Assembly (NCBI RefSeq): GCF_001431625.1
Contig: NZ_LLXT01000158.1
Span: forward strand, 1 to 41,067
Source: Stenotrophomonas geniculata ATCC 19374 = JCM 13324
Lineage (GTDB): Bacteria; Pseudomonadota; Gammaproteobacteria; Xanthomonadales; Xanthomonadaceae
Direction: 5' to 3'
DNA: 41,067 bases
Positions 16,069 through 26,172 of this stretch are shown here, in pieces; the first letter of the stretch is position 1; the number at the start of each line of letters is the position of its first letter. A program made the position numbers and the translations under genes. Under the pieces are notes generated by a model. That model made no database searches, was not told the origin of the DNA, and saw only the letters and a program-made list of their open reading frames with translations.

Positions 16069-17454
16069 TCAGCTGCGCTCGTGCCAGCCGCCACCCAGCA
16101 CCTTGTACAGGGTGATGCGGTTGGCCTGTTGCGCCAACTGGGCCTGCAGCTGGGTCTGCTGCGCGTTGTAGGCGGTACGCCGCGCATCAAGCAGGGTGAC
16201 GAAGCTGTCCAGCCCCGCGTCGTAGCGGGCCTGCGACAGGCGGTTGGCCTGTTCGGCCGCGTCCACCAGGCGCTGCTGTGAACTCACCTGCTCGTCCAGG
16301 CTGACATTCAATGCCAGCGCATCGGCGGTTTCGCGGAAGCCCACCTGGATCGACTTCTCGTACTGCGCCAGAGCGATATCACGATCTGCGTTGGCGATGG
16401 CCAGGTTGGCGCGCAGCTTGCCGCCCTGGAAGATCGGCAGGGTGATCTTCGGCAGGAAACTCCATACACGGGTGCCACTATCGAACAGGTTGGACAGTTC
16501 GTTCGAACCACTGCCGATGCTGCCGGTCAGCGAGATGCTCGGGAAGAACGCTGCGCGTGCCGCACCGATGTTGGCGTTTGCGGCCAGCAGCTGGTGTTCG
16601 GCGGCCATGATGTCCGGGCGCTGCAGCAGCACGTCGCTGGGCAGGCCGGCCGGCGGCGGGGCCAGTGCAAGCAGCTGCGGTTCGATGCTGTCCGGCAGCA
16701 GTGCCGGATCCAGCTGGCCACCGGCCAGCAGCGCCAGCGCATTGCGGTCCTGGGCCAGCTGGCCACGCAGGCGTGCAGCATCCGTACGTGCGGTCTCGAC
16801 CAGGGTACGGGTCTGGGTCAGCTCCAGCGCCGAACTGCCACCACGTTCGTGGCGGGCCTCGGCCAGGCGCAGCGAATCCTCGTAGGTCTTCAGCGTGGCC
16901 TCGGCGATCTTCAGCTGCTGCGCATCGGCACCATAGGTCAGCCACGCAGTCGCGGTCTCGGCCACCAGGCTCAGCTGCGCGTTGCGGCGGTTGGCGGCCA
17001 CGGCGAAGTACTGCTGCAACGCCGCTTCACTGAGATTGCGCACGCGGCCGAACAGATCCAGCTCGAACTCGGCCACGCCGACACCAGCGGTGAACTGCTC
17101 GGTGACGCCGGCGTCGGTGCCTCGGCGATCCATCTGGCCGGTGACAGCCACGCCGGGCACGCGGTCGGCGCGTTGTACGCGGTACTGGCCGCGCGCGCGC
17201 TCTACATTGAGCACGGCCACGCGCAGGTCGCGGTTGTTCTGCAGCGACTGCTCGATCACCTGCTGCAGGCGTGGATCGGTGAAGAAGTCGCGCCAGCCGA
17301 CGGCGGCGACATCGGCCACCTGGCCCTGCGCGGCTTCGGCCGGCCACTGCGCCGGAATCGCCGGAGCGACAGCGGTGTTCTTCGGCACCAGAGTGGAGCA
17401 GCCGGCCAGCGCGAGCACGCCGGCCAAGGATACAGCAAGAGAAGAGAATTTCAT
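16069..17454 (-). CDS. smeF: SmeF outer-membrane efflux channel
   Basis: TolC/OprM-type outer-membrane lipoprotein, the exit duct of the SmeDEF multidrug pump. It has 461 residues. The lipobox LALAGC places the lipidated Cys at 19. Two repeated outer-membrane-factor domains follow, with GVAEFELDLFGRVRN and FFPSISLTGSIGSGS as family landmarks. The start at 17454 (MKFSSLAVSLAG) gives the signal peptide directly. It lies 97 bp downstream of smeE, and that gap is mostly a SMAG pair. It is last in the smeDEF operon. Confidence 0.95.
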   Translation of the reverse strand: MKFSSLAVSLAGVLALAGCSTLVPKNTAVAPAIPAQWPAEAAQGQVADVAAVGWRDFFTDPRLQQVIEQSLQNNRDLRVAVLNVERARGQYRVQRADRVPGVAVTGQMDRRGTDAGVTEQFTAGVGVAEFELDLFGRVRNLSEAALQQYFAVAANRRNAQLSLVAETATAWLTYGADAQQLKIAEATLKTYEDSLRLAEARHERGGSSALELTQTRTLVETARTDAARLRGQLAQDRNALALLAGGQLDPALLPDSIEPQLLALAPPPAGLPSDVLLQRPDIMAAEHQLLAANANIGAARAAFFPSISLTGSIGSGSNELSNLFDSGTRVWSFLPKITLPIFQGGKLRANLAIANADRDIALAQYEKSIQVGFRETADALALNVSLDEQVSSQQRLVDAAEQANRLSQARYDAGLDSFVTLLDARRTAYNAQQTQLQAQLAQQANRITLYKVLGGGWHERS

Positions 17455-17478
17455 GGCGACACCTTGGGGGTCACGGTG

Positions 17479-17542
17479 GTAGCGCCGGGCCATGCCCGGC
17501 GGCTACGCGGTGAGGCATCCGCCGGGCATGGCCCGGCGCTAC
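17479..17542. repeat. SMAG pair in the smeE-smeF gap
   Basis: 17479-17502 (GTAG foot) and 17519-17542 (CTAC foot) are mirror copies of the CGCCGGGC/GCCCGGCG subfamily with 16 bp between them. The pair can fold as two hairpins or one long stem in the smeDEF mRNA. Confidence 0.9.
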
Positions 17543-17551
17543 CGGATTTCA

Positions 17552-20500
17552 TCACTCGGCGGTCTTGCGCTTGAACACGCGCTGCACCACCACGAAGAAC
17601 AGCGGCACGAAGAACACTCCGAGCACGGTGCCGACGATCATGCCGCCGAGCACGCCGGTACCGATCGCCTGCTTGGCGCCGGAACCGGCACCGGTGGAGA
17701 CCGCCAGCGGTACCACGCCCATGCCGAAGGCCAGCGAGGTCATCACGATCGGACGCAAGCGGTCGCGCACGGCATGCATGATCGACTCGATCAGGCTGGC
17801 GCCCTTCTCCAGGTTCTCCTTGGCGAACTCGACGATCAGGATCGCGTTCTTGCTGGTCAGGCCCACCGTGGTCAGCATCGCCACCTGGAAGTAGATGTCG
17901 CGCTCCAGGCCCTTGAAGGTGTTGGCCAGCACGGCGCCGAGGATACCCAGCGGGGCCGCCAGCAGCACCGCGGTCGGCACGCTCCAGCTTTCGTACATCG
18001 CGGCCAGGCACAGGAACACGATCATCAGCGACAGCGTGTACAGCAGCGGCGTCTGCGAGCCGGCCTGGCGTTCCTGGTAGGACATCGCCGTCCACTCGAT
18101 GCCGAAGCCCGCCGGCAGCTGCTTGGCCAACTGTTCGATCTCGGCCATGGCGTCACCGGAGGCCACACCCGGGGCCGGTTCGCCCTGGATTTCCATTGCC
18201 GACACGCCGTTGTAGCGCTCCAGGCGCGGCGAGCCGTAGTCCCAGTGCTTGGTGGCGAACGCGCTGAACGGCACCATCTCGCCCTTGTCGTTCTTCACGG
18301 ACCAGAGGTCGAAGTCTTCCGGGACCATGCGGAACGGCTGGTCAGCCTGCACGAACACGCGCTTGACGCGGCCGCGATCGACGAAGTCATCGATGTACGA
18401 ACTGCCCCACGCGGCGGCCAGGGTGCCGTTGATCTGGTCGATCGACAGCCCCAGCGAGGTCGCCTTGGCCGCATCGATGTCGATGCGGAACTGCGGCGTG
18501 TCTTCCTGGCCGTTCGGGCGCACGTTGGCCAGTTTCTTGCTGCCGGCGGCGAGGCCGAGCAGCTGGTTGCGCGCGGCCACCAGTGCCTCGTGGCCCTGGC
18601 CGCTGTTGTCCTTCAGGAAGAAGGTGTAGCCCGAAGCGGTACCCAGCTCCGGGATGGCCGGCGGCGGGAAGGCGAAGATGAAGGCATCCTTGATCTGGCC
18701 CAGGGCCGCCATCGCGCGACCGGTGATCGGCATCACGCCATTGTTGGCGTCACGCTCGCTCCAGTCCTTCAGCTTGACGAACGCCATGCCCGCGTTCTGG
18801 CCCATGCCGGCGAAGCTGAAGCCCTGCACCGAGAACACCGAGTCCACCGCATCCTTCTCGTTCTGCAGGAAGTGGTTTTCCAGTGCCGCGATCGATTCCA
18901 GCGTACGTTCCTGGGTGGCACCCACCGGCGCCTGCACCAGCGCCATCAGCACGCCCTGGTCTTCGTTGGGCAGGAACGAACTGGGCAGGCGCACGAACAG
19001 CACGCCCATCAGCACGAACAGCGCCGCAACGATGCCCATGAAGCGCCACGGACGATGGATGATGCCGCGCACGCCACGCTGGTAGCTTTCGCTGGTGCGG
19101 TCGAAACCGCGGTTGAAGCCGTTGAATAAACGACCGGCCAGGCCGCGATGGGCAACATGGTGCTCGCCCTTCTTCAGCGGCTTGAGCATGGTCGCGCACA
19201 ACGCCGGGGTCAGCACGATCGCGACCAGTACCGACAATGCCATCGCCGAGACGATCGTGGCCGAGAACTGGCGGTAGATCACGCCGGTGGAACCGCTCAT
19301 GAAGGCCATCGGCACGAACACTGCCGACAGCACCAGGCCGATGCCGACCAGTGCGCCGGTGATCTGGCCCATCGACTTGCGGGTGGCCTCGAGCGGCGAC
19401 AGTCCCTCTTCGGACATGATGCGCTCGACGTTTTCCACCACCACGATGGCATCGTCCACCAGCAGGCCGATCGCCAGCACCATCGCGAACATGGTCAGCA
19501 TGTTCACCGAGAAGCCCAGCATCGCCAGCACGCCGAAGGTACCCAGCAGCACCACCGGCACGGCGATGGTCGGGATCAGGGTGGCGCGGAAGTTCTGCAG
19601 GAACAGGTACATCACCACGAACACCAGCACGATCGCTTCGATCAGGGTCTGCACGACGCCCTTGATCGACACACGCACGAACGGCGTGGTGTCGTACGGG
19701 ATCTCGGCTTTCAGCCCGGCCGGGAAGAAGCTCTTCATGTCCTCCAGCGCGGCATCCACGCCGGCGGCGGTATCCAGCGCGTTGGCGCCGGTGGCCAGGG
19801 TGACCGCCAGGCCGCTGGCCGGCTGGCCGTTGTAGCGGGTGACGAAGTCGTACGATTCCGCACCCAGCTCGACGCGGGCGACATCACCCAGGCGCAGCTC
19901 GGCACCGTCCTGCGCACCGCGCACGATGATGTTGCGGAACTGTTCCGGGGTCTGCAGGCGCGACTGCGCGTTGATGGTGGCGTTGAGCTGCTGGCCCTTG
20001 ATCGACGGCGCACCGCCGAGCTGGCCGATGGCGACCTGGGCGTTCTGTGCCTTGATCGCTGCGGTCACTTCGGCGACCGACAGGCCATAGGTATGCAGCT
20101 TGTTCGGGTCCAGCCAGATGCGCATGGCGTACTTGCCACCGAACACCTGGATGTTGCCCACGCCCGGCACGCGGCTCAGGCGGTCGACGACATTGGAACC
20201 GACGTAGTCGGCGATGTCGTTGGCGTCCATGCTGCCGTCCTCGGACACGAACGCGATGACGTTCAGGAAGCCCGAGCTGGACTTGGCCACGTTGATGCCC
20301 TGCCGCTGCACTTCCTGCGGCAGCAGCGGCATGGCCAGCTGCAGCTTGTTCTGCACCTGCACCTGGGCGATGTCCGGGTTGGTGCCGCTCTCGAAGGTCA
20401 GGGTGATGGTGGCCTGGCCGTTGGACGAGCTGTTGGAGGAAAAGTAGATCAGGCCATCAAGGCCCTTCATGTTCTGCTCGATGATCTGCGTCACCGAGTC

Positions 20501-20674
20501 CTCGACCACCTTGGCCGATGCACCCGGGTAGGTGGCGCTGATTTCCACCGCCGGCGGTGCGACGTTGGGGTACATCGAGACCGGCAGCTTGAACAGGGCC
20601 AGGCCGCCGGCGAGCATGATGATGATGGCGATCACCCATGCAAAGATGGGTCGATCGATGAAAAAGCGTGCCAT
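17552..20674 (-). CDS. smeE: SmeE RND multidrug efflux transporter
   Basis: Inner-membrane proton-driven transporter of the HAE1 RND family. It exports antibiotics and other toxic compounds through SmeF with the adaptor SmeD. It has 1040 residues and twelve membrane segments. The proton-relay pair Asp407-Asp408 in [17 protein letters not shown] falls at the same numbers as in AcrB. The N terminus [17 protein letters not shown] is typical. It follows smeD by 12 bp, and a SMAG pair separates it from smeF. The reading frame is intact. Confidence 0.97.
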   Translation of the reverse strand: MARFFIDRPIFAWVIAIIIMLAGGLALFKLPVSMYPNVAPPAVEISATYPGASAKVVEDSVTQIIEQNMKGLDGLIYFSSNSSSNGQATITLTFESGTNPDIAQVQVQNKLQLAMPLLPQEVQRQGINVAKSSSGFLNVIAFVSEDGSMDANDIADYVGSNVVDRLSRVPGVGNIQVFGGKYAMRIWLDPNKLHTYGLSVAEVTAAIKAQNAQVAIGQLGGAPSIKGQQLNATINAQSRLQTPEQFRNIIVRGAQDGAELRLGDVARVELGAESYDFVTRYNGQPASGLAVTLATGANALDTAAGVDAALEDMKSFFPAGLKAEIPYDTTPFVRVSIKGVVQTLIEAIVLVFVVMYLFLQNFRATLIPTIAVPVVLLGTFGVLAMLGFSVNMLTMFAMVLAIGLLVDDAIVVVENVERIMSEEGLSPLEATRKSMGQITGALVGIGLVLSAVFVPMAFMSGSTGVIYRQFSATIVSAMALSVLVAIVLTPALCATMLKPLKKGEHHVAHRGLAGRLFNGFNRGFDRTSESYQRGVRGIIHRPWRFMGIVAALFVLMGVLFVRLPSSFLPNEDQGVLMALVQAPVGATQERTLESIAALENHFLQNEKDAVDSVFSVQGFSFAGMGQNAGMAFVKLKDWSERDANNGVMPITGRAMAALGQIKDAFIFAFPPPAIPELGTASGYTFFLKDNSGQGHEALVAARNQLLGLAAGSKKLANVRPNGQEDTPQFRIDIDAAKATSLGLSIDQINGTLAAAWGSSYIDDFVDRGRVKRVFVQADQPFRMVPEDFDLWSVKNDKGEMVPFSAFATKHWDYGSPRLERYNGVSAMEIQGEPAPGVASGDAMAEIEQLAKQLPAGFGIEWTAMSYQERQAGSQTPLLYTLSLMIVFLCLAAMYESWSVPTAVLLAAPLGILGAVLANTFKGLERDIYFQVAMLTTVGLTSKNAILIVEFAKENLEKGASLIESIMHAVRDRLRPIVMTSLAFGMGVVPLAVSTGAGSGAKQAIGTGVLGGMIVGTVLGVFFVPLFFVVVQRVFKRKTAE

Positions 20675-20686
20675 GGGGTTCTCCGC

Positions 20687-21871
20687 TTACTTCGCGTCGC
20701 CGGCCGGAGCGGCAGGCTGGGCGGCCGCTGCCGGCTTGGCCGGAGCAGCGCCCTTCTCGGTGGCCTTGACCGGCATGCCGGGGCCGATCTTCTGCAGGCC
20801 TTCGACGATGACCTTGTCGCCGGCCTTCAGACCGTCCTCGACCAGCCACTTGTCGCCAACCGTGCGGCTGACCTTGACCGGGCGCACTTCGACCTTGTTG
20901 TCCTTGTCGACCACCATCGCCGTGGTGTCACCCTTCGGATCGCGGGCGATGCCGGCCATCGGTACCAGCACCGCATCGCTGCGCACGCCGCCGCCGATCA
21001 CTGCGCGCACGTACATGCCCGGCATCAGCAGGCCGTCCGGGTTGTCCACCTTCACGCGAAGGCCGAAGCTGCCGGTGGCCGGATCGACGCTGACTTCGGA
21101 GAACTCCAGCGTGCCCTTGTGCTCGAAGGTGCTGCCGTCTTCCATCAGGATGCTGACCGGCAGCGTCTGGTTGTCCTGCAGGCGGCCGGCGGCCAGTTCG
21201 CGGCGCAGCTGCAGCAGCTCGGCCGAGGACTGGGTCAGGTCGACATAGATCGGATCCAGCTGCTGCACGGTGGCCAGCGCATTGGCCTGGCCGGCGTTGA
21301 CCAGCGCACCCTGGGTGACGCTGGACTTGCCGATGCGGCCGCTGATCGGCGCGGTGATACGGGCGTAGCCGAGGGTGACGTTGGCCGCATCCAGCGATGC
21401 CTTGGCGGCGCCGACGTCGGCCTCGGCCTGCTTCTGCGCGGCCACGGCGTTTTCCAGATCCTGCTGGCTGACCGCGTCGACCTTGGCCAGCTCGGTGATG
21501 CGCTTGGCGCTCAGGCGGGCGGCATTGGCGGTGGCTTCTGCGCGGGCCAGCTGGGCACGGGCATTGTTGGCCTGGGCGCGGTAGCTGGCGTCGTCGAGCT
21601 GGTACAGCGGCTCGCCGGCCTTGACCATGCCACCTTCCGTGAACAGGCGCTTGGCGACGATGCCATTGACCTGCGGGCGCACTTCGGCGACCAGGAAGGC
21701 ATTGGTACGGCCCGGCAGTTCGCGGGTCAGGCCCACGGTCTCGGACTTCAGCGTGACCACGGTGACGTCACCGGGGCCCTGTTCGGGGGCCTGGGGTTGG
21801 CCGCCGCAGGCAGCCACGGTCGCGGCGATGGCCAGCGACAGCGCGATGGGTCGGATTCGGCTCAGCAACAT
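20687..21871 (-). CDS. smeD: SmeD periplasmic adaptor (membrane fusion) lipoprotein
   Basis: Links SmeE to SmeF. It has 394 residues. The lipobox VAAC places the lipidated Cys at 22. A lipoyl/barrel region, an alpha-hairpin (QANNARAQLARAEATANAAR) and a beta-barrel with DPIYVDLTQSS and MPGMYVRAVI follow, then an Ala/Pro-rich tail. The start at 21871 (MLLSRIRPIALS) is chosen for its signal peptide; the open frame continues 61 codons upstream through the regulatory region. It is first in the operon, with a leader of about 135 bases from the predicted promoter. Confidence 0.96.
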   Translation of the reverse strand: MLLSRIRPIALSLAIAATVAACGGQPQAPEQGPGDVTVVTLKSETVGLTRELPGRTNAFLVAEVRPQVNGIVAKRLFTEGGMVKAGEPLYQLDDASYRAQANNARAQLARAEATANAARLSAKRITELAKVDAVSQQDLENAVAAQKQAEADVGAAKASLDAANVTLGYARITAPISGRIGKSSVTQGALVNAGQANALATVQQLDPIYVDLTQSSAELLQLRRELAAGRLQDNQTLPVSILMEDGSTFEHKGTLEFSEVSVDPATGSFGLRVKVDNPDGLLMPGMYVRAVIGGGVRSDAVLVPMAGIARDPKGDTTAMVVDKDNKVEVRPVKVSRTVGDKWLVEDGLKAGDKVIVEGLQKIGPGMPVKATEKGAAPAKPAAAAQPAAPAGDAK

Positions 21872-22006
21872 GACGGAAAGGCTCTCAGGGGAAGGAATCT
21901 CAAAACGCGCTGATACAGGCCGAAAGCGCCAGCAGGCAACGCTCACCGGCGGGGAGAAGCAGCCGGCAACGGCCTGCCACGCACACGGCGGGAATGATGG
22001 GACGGA

Positions 22007-22036
22007 AATATACATACATGCGTGTTTGTTTGTAAA
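22007..22036 (-). promoter_or_regulatory. Predicted smeDEF promoter
   Basis: On the minus strand TTTACA (22036-22031) and TATATT (22012-22007) are 18 bp apart, a good sigma-70 match in an AT-rich island. It overlaps the operator at 22011-22034, so repressor bound there would cover the promoter. Confidence 0.65.
22011..22034. promoter_or_regulatory. Probable SmeT operator
   Basis: 24-bp imperfect palindrome starting TACATACATG and ending TTTGTTTGTA, centred in the smeT-smeD gap. SmeT is known to bind a pseudopalindrome in this gap that overlaps both promoters. The exact boundaries here are my reading. A TACAAT box (22041-22046) next to it may be the smeT minus-10 element. Confidence 0.7.
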
Positions 22037-22079
22037 CAGGTACAATTCAGCCACGTTTCACCCGCACTCGTACCCATCC

Positions 22080-22739
22080 ATGGCCCGCAAGACCAAAGAG
22101 GACACCCAGGCAACCCGGGAAGGCATCCTTGACGCCGCCGAAGCCTGTTTCCATGAACACGGCGTGGCCCGTACCACGCTGGAGATGATCGGCGCCCGCG
22201 CCGGCTATACCCGTGGCGCGGTGTACTGGCACTTCAAGAACAAGAGCGAGGTACTGGCCGCGATCGTTGAACGGGTGCACCTGCCCTTCATGCAGGAACT
22301 GGAACGCACCTCCACCGAGCAGCGCGACACGCCGGTACACGACCTGCGCGCGGTGATGATCCACTCGTTCATCGAGCTGTCCGAGGATGAGCGCCTGCGC
22401 AAGACCATGGAGATCATGCTGCGCAGCGATGCCTCGGCCGACACCAAGGTGCTGACCGAAATGCAGCAGGCCGGATTCCGCGATGCGCTGGACCGGATGG
22501 AGCGTGCGCTTCGCCGGGCCCGGGACCTGGGCCAGCTGCGCGAAGGAGCGGACCCGAAGATCGCCGCGCGCATGCTGCACGCCACCGTACTGGGCGTGCT
22601 GCACGGCGCGATGGTCGAACCGGAACTGATGGACCTCAAGCGCGACGGCATGCTCGCGCTGGACATGACCCTGGCCGCCTACGTGAAGGATGGCGTGTTC
22701 GTGCCCGGAACGGTGCCCGAGCCGTTGCCGGACGCGTGA
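22080..22739 (+). CDS. smeT: SmeT TetR-family repressor of smeDEF
   Basis: DNA-binding repressor of the divergent smeDEF operon and of itself. It has 219 residues, the known SmeT length. The N-terminal helix-turn-helix (about 10-55) contains TLEMIGARAGYTRGAVYWHF, and the C-terminal ligand domain resembles AcrR/TtgR regulators. The start at 22080 (MARKTKEDTQATREG) matches the family N terminus; the open frame extends upstream but crosses the promoter region. No truncation is seen, so repression is probably functional. Confidence 0.95.
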   Translation: MARKTKEDTQATREGILDAAEACFHEHGVARTTLEMIGARAGYTRGAVYWHFKNKSEVLAAIVERVHLPFMQELERTSTEQRDTPVHDLRAVMIHSFIELSEDERLRKTMEIMLRSDASADTKVLTEMQQAGFRDALDRMERALRRARDLGQLREGADPKIAARMLHATVLGVLHGAMVEPELMDLKRDGMLALDMTLAAYVKDGVFVPGTVPEPLPDA

Positions 22740-22784
22740 GCGGCGCTGCTGCCACCACCGCCGTACCCATCTGAGGACAGACCC

Positions 22785-23777
22785 ATGATCCTGGACAATG
22801 TGGTGTGGGGCTTCATCGGCTGCGGCAGTGTCACCGAGAAGAAGAGCGGCCCGGCCCTGGCCAGCGCACCCGGATCACGGGTTGCAGCGGTCATGCGCCG
22901 CAATGCGGCGTTGGCCGAGGATTACGCGAGGCGCCATGCCATTCCCCGTTGGTACGCGGACGCTGATGCGCTCATCGCCGATCCGGAAGTGAACGCGGTG
23001 TACGTCGCAACGCCCCCCTCGACGCACATGCAGTACGCGCTGCAGGCGATCGCCGCGGGCAAGCCGGTCTACATCGAAAAGCCGATGGCCATGGATCACG
23101 CCGAATGCGAACGCGTACTGGAGGCCAGCGCACGCCGCGGCGTGCCGGTGTTCGTGGCCTATTACCGCCGCGCCCTGCCCCGCTTCGCACAGGTGAAACA
23201 GCTGCTGGACAGCGGCGCGATAGGTACGCCGCGCAGTGTGCGCGCCACCCTGCACCGGCCGCATTCGGCGAATGCCGCCTCGCCGGACTTCTGGCGGACC
23301 CATCCGGCGATCGCCGGCGGCGGGCTGTTCGTCGATCTGGGCTCGCATACCCTGGACCTGCTCGACCATCTCCTGGGGCCGCTGAGCGATGTGCGTGGCC
23401 TGGCCAGTTCGTTGACCGGCGCCTACGCCGCCGAGGACAGCGTCTCGATGTGCTTCCGCACCGGAATGGGCGCGCATGGCATCGCGCAGTGGAGCTTCTG
23501 CGCCTTCCGCCGCCAGGATGAGATCGAGATCACCGGCGACCGCGGGCAGCTGCGCTTTGCCACCTTCGAGGACGTTCCGGTGGTTCTGGAGACCGAAGCG
23601 GGCGTGCAGGCGTTCGATATCCCGAACCCGCCAGCGGTCCAGCAGCCGTTGATCGCCTCCCTCGTGGACGAACTGCGTGGCAACGGCTGTTCACCGTCGA
23701 CCGGCATCAGCGCTGCGCGCACCAGTGCGGTGATCGACCAGGTACTGCAGGCCTACCGCGCCCGGCACCCGCACTGA
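22785..23777 (+). CDS. Gfo/Idh/MocA-family NAD(P)-dependent oxidoreductase
   Basis: Soluble dehydrogenase acting on a sugar or inositol-like compound; the substrate cannot be read from sequence. It has 330 residues. The N-terminal Rossmann fold has GFIGCGSVTEKKSGPAL (9-25). The catalytic motif EKPM is at about 98-101 (IEKPMAMDH), and DLGSHTLDLLDHLLG lies in the C-terminal domain with the expected Asp/His. A GAGGAC ribosome binding site precedes the ATG. It lies 45 bp after smeT on the same strand and may be read through from it, though no functional link is evident. Confidence 0.9.
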   Translation: MILDNVVWGFIGCGSVTEKKSGPALASAPGSRVAAVMRRNAALAEDYARRHAIPRWYADADALIADPEVNAVYVATPPSTHMQYALQAIAAGKPVYIEKPMAMDHAECERVLEASARRGVPVFVAYYRRALPRFAQVKQLLDSGAIGTPRSVRATLHRPHSANAASPDFWRTHPAIAGGGLFVDLGSHTLDLLDHLLGPLSDVRGLASSLTGAYAAEDSVSMCFRTGMGAHGIAQWSFCAFRRQDEIEITGDRGQLRFATFEDVPVVLETEAGVQAFDIPNPPAVQQPLIASLVDELRGNGCSPSTGISAARTSAVIDQVLQAYRARHPH

Positions 23778-23785
23778 CCGCCAAC

Positions 23786-23808
23786 AAAAAGGCCGCCTTT
23801 CGGCGGCC
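23786..23808 (-). terminator. Rho-independent terminator of hslVU
   Basis: GGCCGCC (23791-23797) and GGCGGCC (23802-23808) form a hairpin with loop TTTC. On the minus strand it is followed by TTTTTG, so it terminates transcription coming from hslU. It also sits just after the oxidoreductase stop codon on the plus strand. Confidence 0.8.
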
Positions 23809-23831
23809 CCATAGCTTTGCGGAGCCGGGCA

Positions 23832-25205
23832 TTACAGGATGTAGCGGCTCAGGTCCGGATCCTGCACCAGCTCGCCCAGGTGTGCATCGACATAAGCACG
23901 GTCGATGGCCAGGGTTTCGCCGTCGCGGTCCGGTGCCTCGTAGCTGAGCGAATCCAGCAGGCGCTCCAGCACGGTATGCAGGCGGCGGGCACCGATGTTC
24001 TCCTGGCGCTCGTTCACCTGGAAGGCGATCTCGGCCAGACGATCAATGGCGTCGGCAGTGAAGCTGACCTTGACGCCCTCGGTGGCCAGCAGCGCTTCGT
24101 ACTGCTTGGTCAGCGCGGCCTTCGGCTCGGTCAGGATGCGCACGAAATCGTTCTTGCTCAGCGCCCCCAGTTCAACGCGGATCGGGAAGCGACCCTGCAG
24201 CTCCGGAATCAGATCGCTGGGCTTGGCCAGGTGGAACGCACCGGAGGCGATGAACAGGATGTGGTCGGTTTTGATGGTGCCGTACTTGGTGGACACGTTG
24301 GAGCCTTCCACCAGCGGCAGCAGGTCGCGCTGCACGCCTTCGCGGGACACGTCGCCACCGCCCACGTTGTCACCACGCTTGGCGACCTTGTCGATCTCGT
24401 CGATGAAGACGATGCCGTGCTGCTCACAGGCCTCGATCGCCGCGGTGCGGATATCGTCTTCGTTGACCAGCTTGCCGGCCTCTTCTTCCACCAGCAGCGG
24501 ACGCGCGGCCTTGATGGTCAGCGTGCGCTTATGCGCCTTGGCGCCGCCGCCGAGGTTGGCGAACATCGACTTCAGCTGCTGGCCCATTTCCTCCATGCCC
24601 GGTGGGGTCATGATGTCCATGCTGACATTGGCGGCCAGGTCGAGCTCGATCTCGCGCTCGTCCAGCTCACCGTTGCGAAGCATCTTGCGGAACTTGATGC
24701 GGGTCTCGTTGTCCTGCGCCGACGGTTCGTTGCGGGCGACTTCCGGATCGAAGCCGATGCCACCGCTGCGGCGCGGCAGCAGCGCATCGAGGATGCGGTC
24801 CTCTGCGCGTTCTTCGGCCTGGGTACGCACGCGCACCTTGGCCTGTTCGCGGTACAGCTTCACTGCGGTATCGGCCAGGTCACGGATGATCTGCTCGACA
24901 TCCTTGCCGACGTAGCCGACTTCGGTGAAGCGGGTCGCTTCGACCTTCACGAACGGCGCGTTGGCCAGCGTGGCCAGGCGGCGCGCGATTTCGGTCTTGC
25001 CGACGCCGGTCGGGCCGATCATCAGGATGTTCTTCGGCATCACTTCATTGCGCAGCTCCGGCACCAGCTGCATGCGGCGCCAGCGGTTGCGCAGGGCGAT
25101 GGCCACGGCGCGCTTGGCGTCGTGCTGGCCCACGATATGCCGGTCCAGTTCCTGCACGATCTCGCGCGGGGTCATGGTGGCGGAGGAAACTTCGATCTTC
25201 GACAT
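23832..25205 (-). CDS. hslU: HslU ATPase subunit of the HslUV protease
   Basis: AAA+ unfoldase that feeds proteins to HslV. It has 457 residues. Walker A GPTGVGKT is at 64-71, Walker B is IVFIDEID, the intermediate domain lies between them, and the pore motif is GYVG. The C terminus DLSRYIL matches the tail that docks into HslV. ATG 25205 (MSKIEV) is preferred; an in-frame GTG at 25217 would add four residues. It lies 60 bp after hslV with a SMAG in between, and a good terminator follows. Confidence 0.97.
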   Translation of the reverse strand: MSKIEVSSATMTPREIVQELDRHIVGQHDAKRAVAIALRNRWRRMQLVPELRNEVMPKNILMIGPTGVGKTEIARRLATLANAPFVKVEATRFTEVGYVGKDVEQIIRDLADTAVKLYREQAKVRVRTQAEERAEDRILDALLPRRSGGIGFDPEVARNEPSAQDNETRIKFRKMLRNGELDEREIELDLAANVSMDIMTPPGMEEMGQQLKSMFANLGGGAKAHKRTLTIKAARPLLVEEEAGKLVNEDDIRTAAIEACEQHGIVFIDEIDKVAKRGDNVGGGDVSREGVQRDLLPLVEGSNVSTKYGTIKTDHILFIASGAFHLAKPSDLIPELQGRFPIRVELGALSKNDFVRILTEPKAALTKQYEALLATEGVKVSFTADAIDRLAEIAFQVNERQENIGARRLHTVLERLLDSLSYEAPDRDGETLAIDRAYVDAHLGELVQDPDLSRYIL

Positions 25206-25230
25206 GGATGTGCTCACGGATTCGTTGTCG

Positions 25231-25253
25231 GTAGCGCCGGGCCATGCCCGGCG
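25231..25253 (+). repeat. SMAG element between hslV and hslU
   Basis: GTAG and a CGCCGGGC/GCCCGGCG palindrome, a single copy in antisense orientation to the operon. Confidence 0.85.
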
Positions 25254-25265
25254 GATCGGGAGGCG

Positions 25266-25817
25266 TTACAGCTCCTCGACCACCACGTTGCGGTTGGTGT
25301 AGATGCAGATGTCGCCGGCAATGCCAATGGCTTCGCTGGCGATGGTGCGCGCATCCAGTTCGGTGTGCGCCATCAGCGCGCGCGCGGCCGACAGCGCATA
25401 GGAACCGCCGGAACCGATGGCGATGATGCCGTCCTCCGGTTCGATCACATCGCCGGTGCCGCTGATGATCAGCGAGGTTTCCTTGTCGGCCACTGCCAGC
25501 AGGGCCTCGAGCTTGCCCAGGCGGCGCTCGGTGCGCCAATCCTTGGCCAGTTCGACCGCAGCGCGCTGCAGCTGGCCGTGCTTTTCCAGCTTGGCCTCGA
25601 ACAGCTCGAACAGGGTGAAGGCATCGGCGGCGGCACCGGCGAAGCCGGCCAGCACCTGGCCGTCACGACCGAGGCGGCGCACCTTGCGCGCATTGCCCTT
25701 CATCACGGTGTGGCCCAGCGTGACCTGGCCGTCGCCGGCAATGGCCACGTGCTCGCCGCGACGGACGCAGACGATGGTGGTGGCGTGGAAAACGTTGGGA
25801 TTCTGACTGGGGTCCAT
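25266..25817 (-). CDS. hslV: HslV protease subunit
   Basis: N-terminal-threonine peptidase of the HslUV complex, cytoplasmic. It has 183 residues. The conserved start of the mature enzyme, TTIVCVRR, begins at residue 13 after [12 protein letters not shown], so a 12-residue propeptide must be removed, unlike the E. coli protein where only Met is lost. AGDGQVTLG and [20 protein letters not shown] are family motifs. It is first gene of the hslVU pair. Confidence 0.96.
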   Translation of the reverse strand: MDPSQNPNVFHATTIVCVRRGEHVAIAGDGQVTLGHTVMKGNARKVRRLGRDGQVLAGFAGAAADAFTLFELFEAKLEKHGQLQRAAVELAKDWRTERRLGKLEALLAVADKETSLIISGTGDVIEPEDGIIAIGSGGSYALSAARALMAHTELDARTIASEAIGIAGDICIYTNRNVVVEEL

Positions 25818-25891
25818 GCGGCCTCCGATAGCTGTTCCCGGGACATGGGGACAGCGCCGGGTGCGATCAAGCCTGTGCGGATGGCTGCCGT

Positions 25892-26092
25892 TCAGCGCTT
25901 GGCTTGCGAAGGCCGATCCGGATTGGGCTCGATGCCCCAGGCGATATACCAGTCTTCGCCCTGCGTCTCGATGGGATGCTGGGTGCGGCCGGAACCATTG
26001 CCGCAGGCCAGTGCGTCAGCTGCGCAGTAGCGGTCGCAGCCCCAGCAGATGCGCTCGGGATGCCTGGGATGCAGCGGAATGGGCTTCGCCAT
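25892..26092 (-). CDS. DUF3079 small cysteine-rich protein
   Basis: 66-residue protein with [19 protein letters not shown] and [10 protein letters not shown], the pattern I recognise as DUF3079. The four Cys residues (16, 19, 23, 30) in a CxxCxxxCx6C arrangement suggest metal binding. The function is unknown. The start at 26092 is chosen because MAKPIPLHP is the family N terminus. It is on the same strand between xerC and hslV. Confidence 0.8.
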   Translation of the reverse strand: MAKPIPLHPRHPERICWGCDRYCAADALACGNGSGRTQHPIETQGEDWYIAWGIEPNPDRPSQAKR

Positions 26093-26132
26093 GGTGGCGG
26101 GTTCTTCGTGGCCTGCGGCCACGATGCGCCGG

Positions 26133-26172
26133 TAGCGCCCGCCCTGCCCTGATCCAGATCAAGGGCGGGCTA
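26133..26172 (-). terminator. Hairpin at the end of xerC
   Basis: TAGCGCCCGCCCT (26133-26145) pairs with AGGGCGGGCTA (26162-26172) with a 2-base bulge, and an inner GCCCTGATC stem strengthens it. The xerC stop codon TAG (26170-26172) is in one arm. No T-run follows. Confidence 0.45.

Noticed and set aside
19148..21913. A 921-codon open frame on the plus strand opposite smeE and smeD
   Set aside because: High-GC shadow frame: rich in His, Gln, Asp and Gly with no domain, while the opposite strand encodes an intact RND pump.
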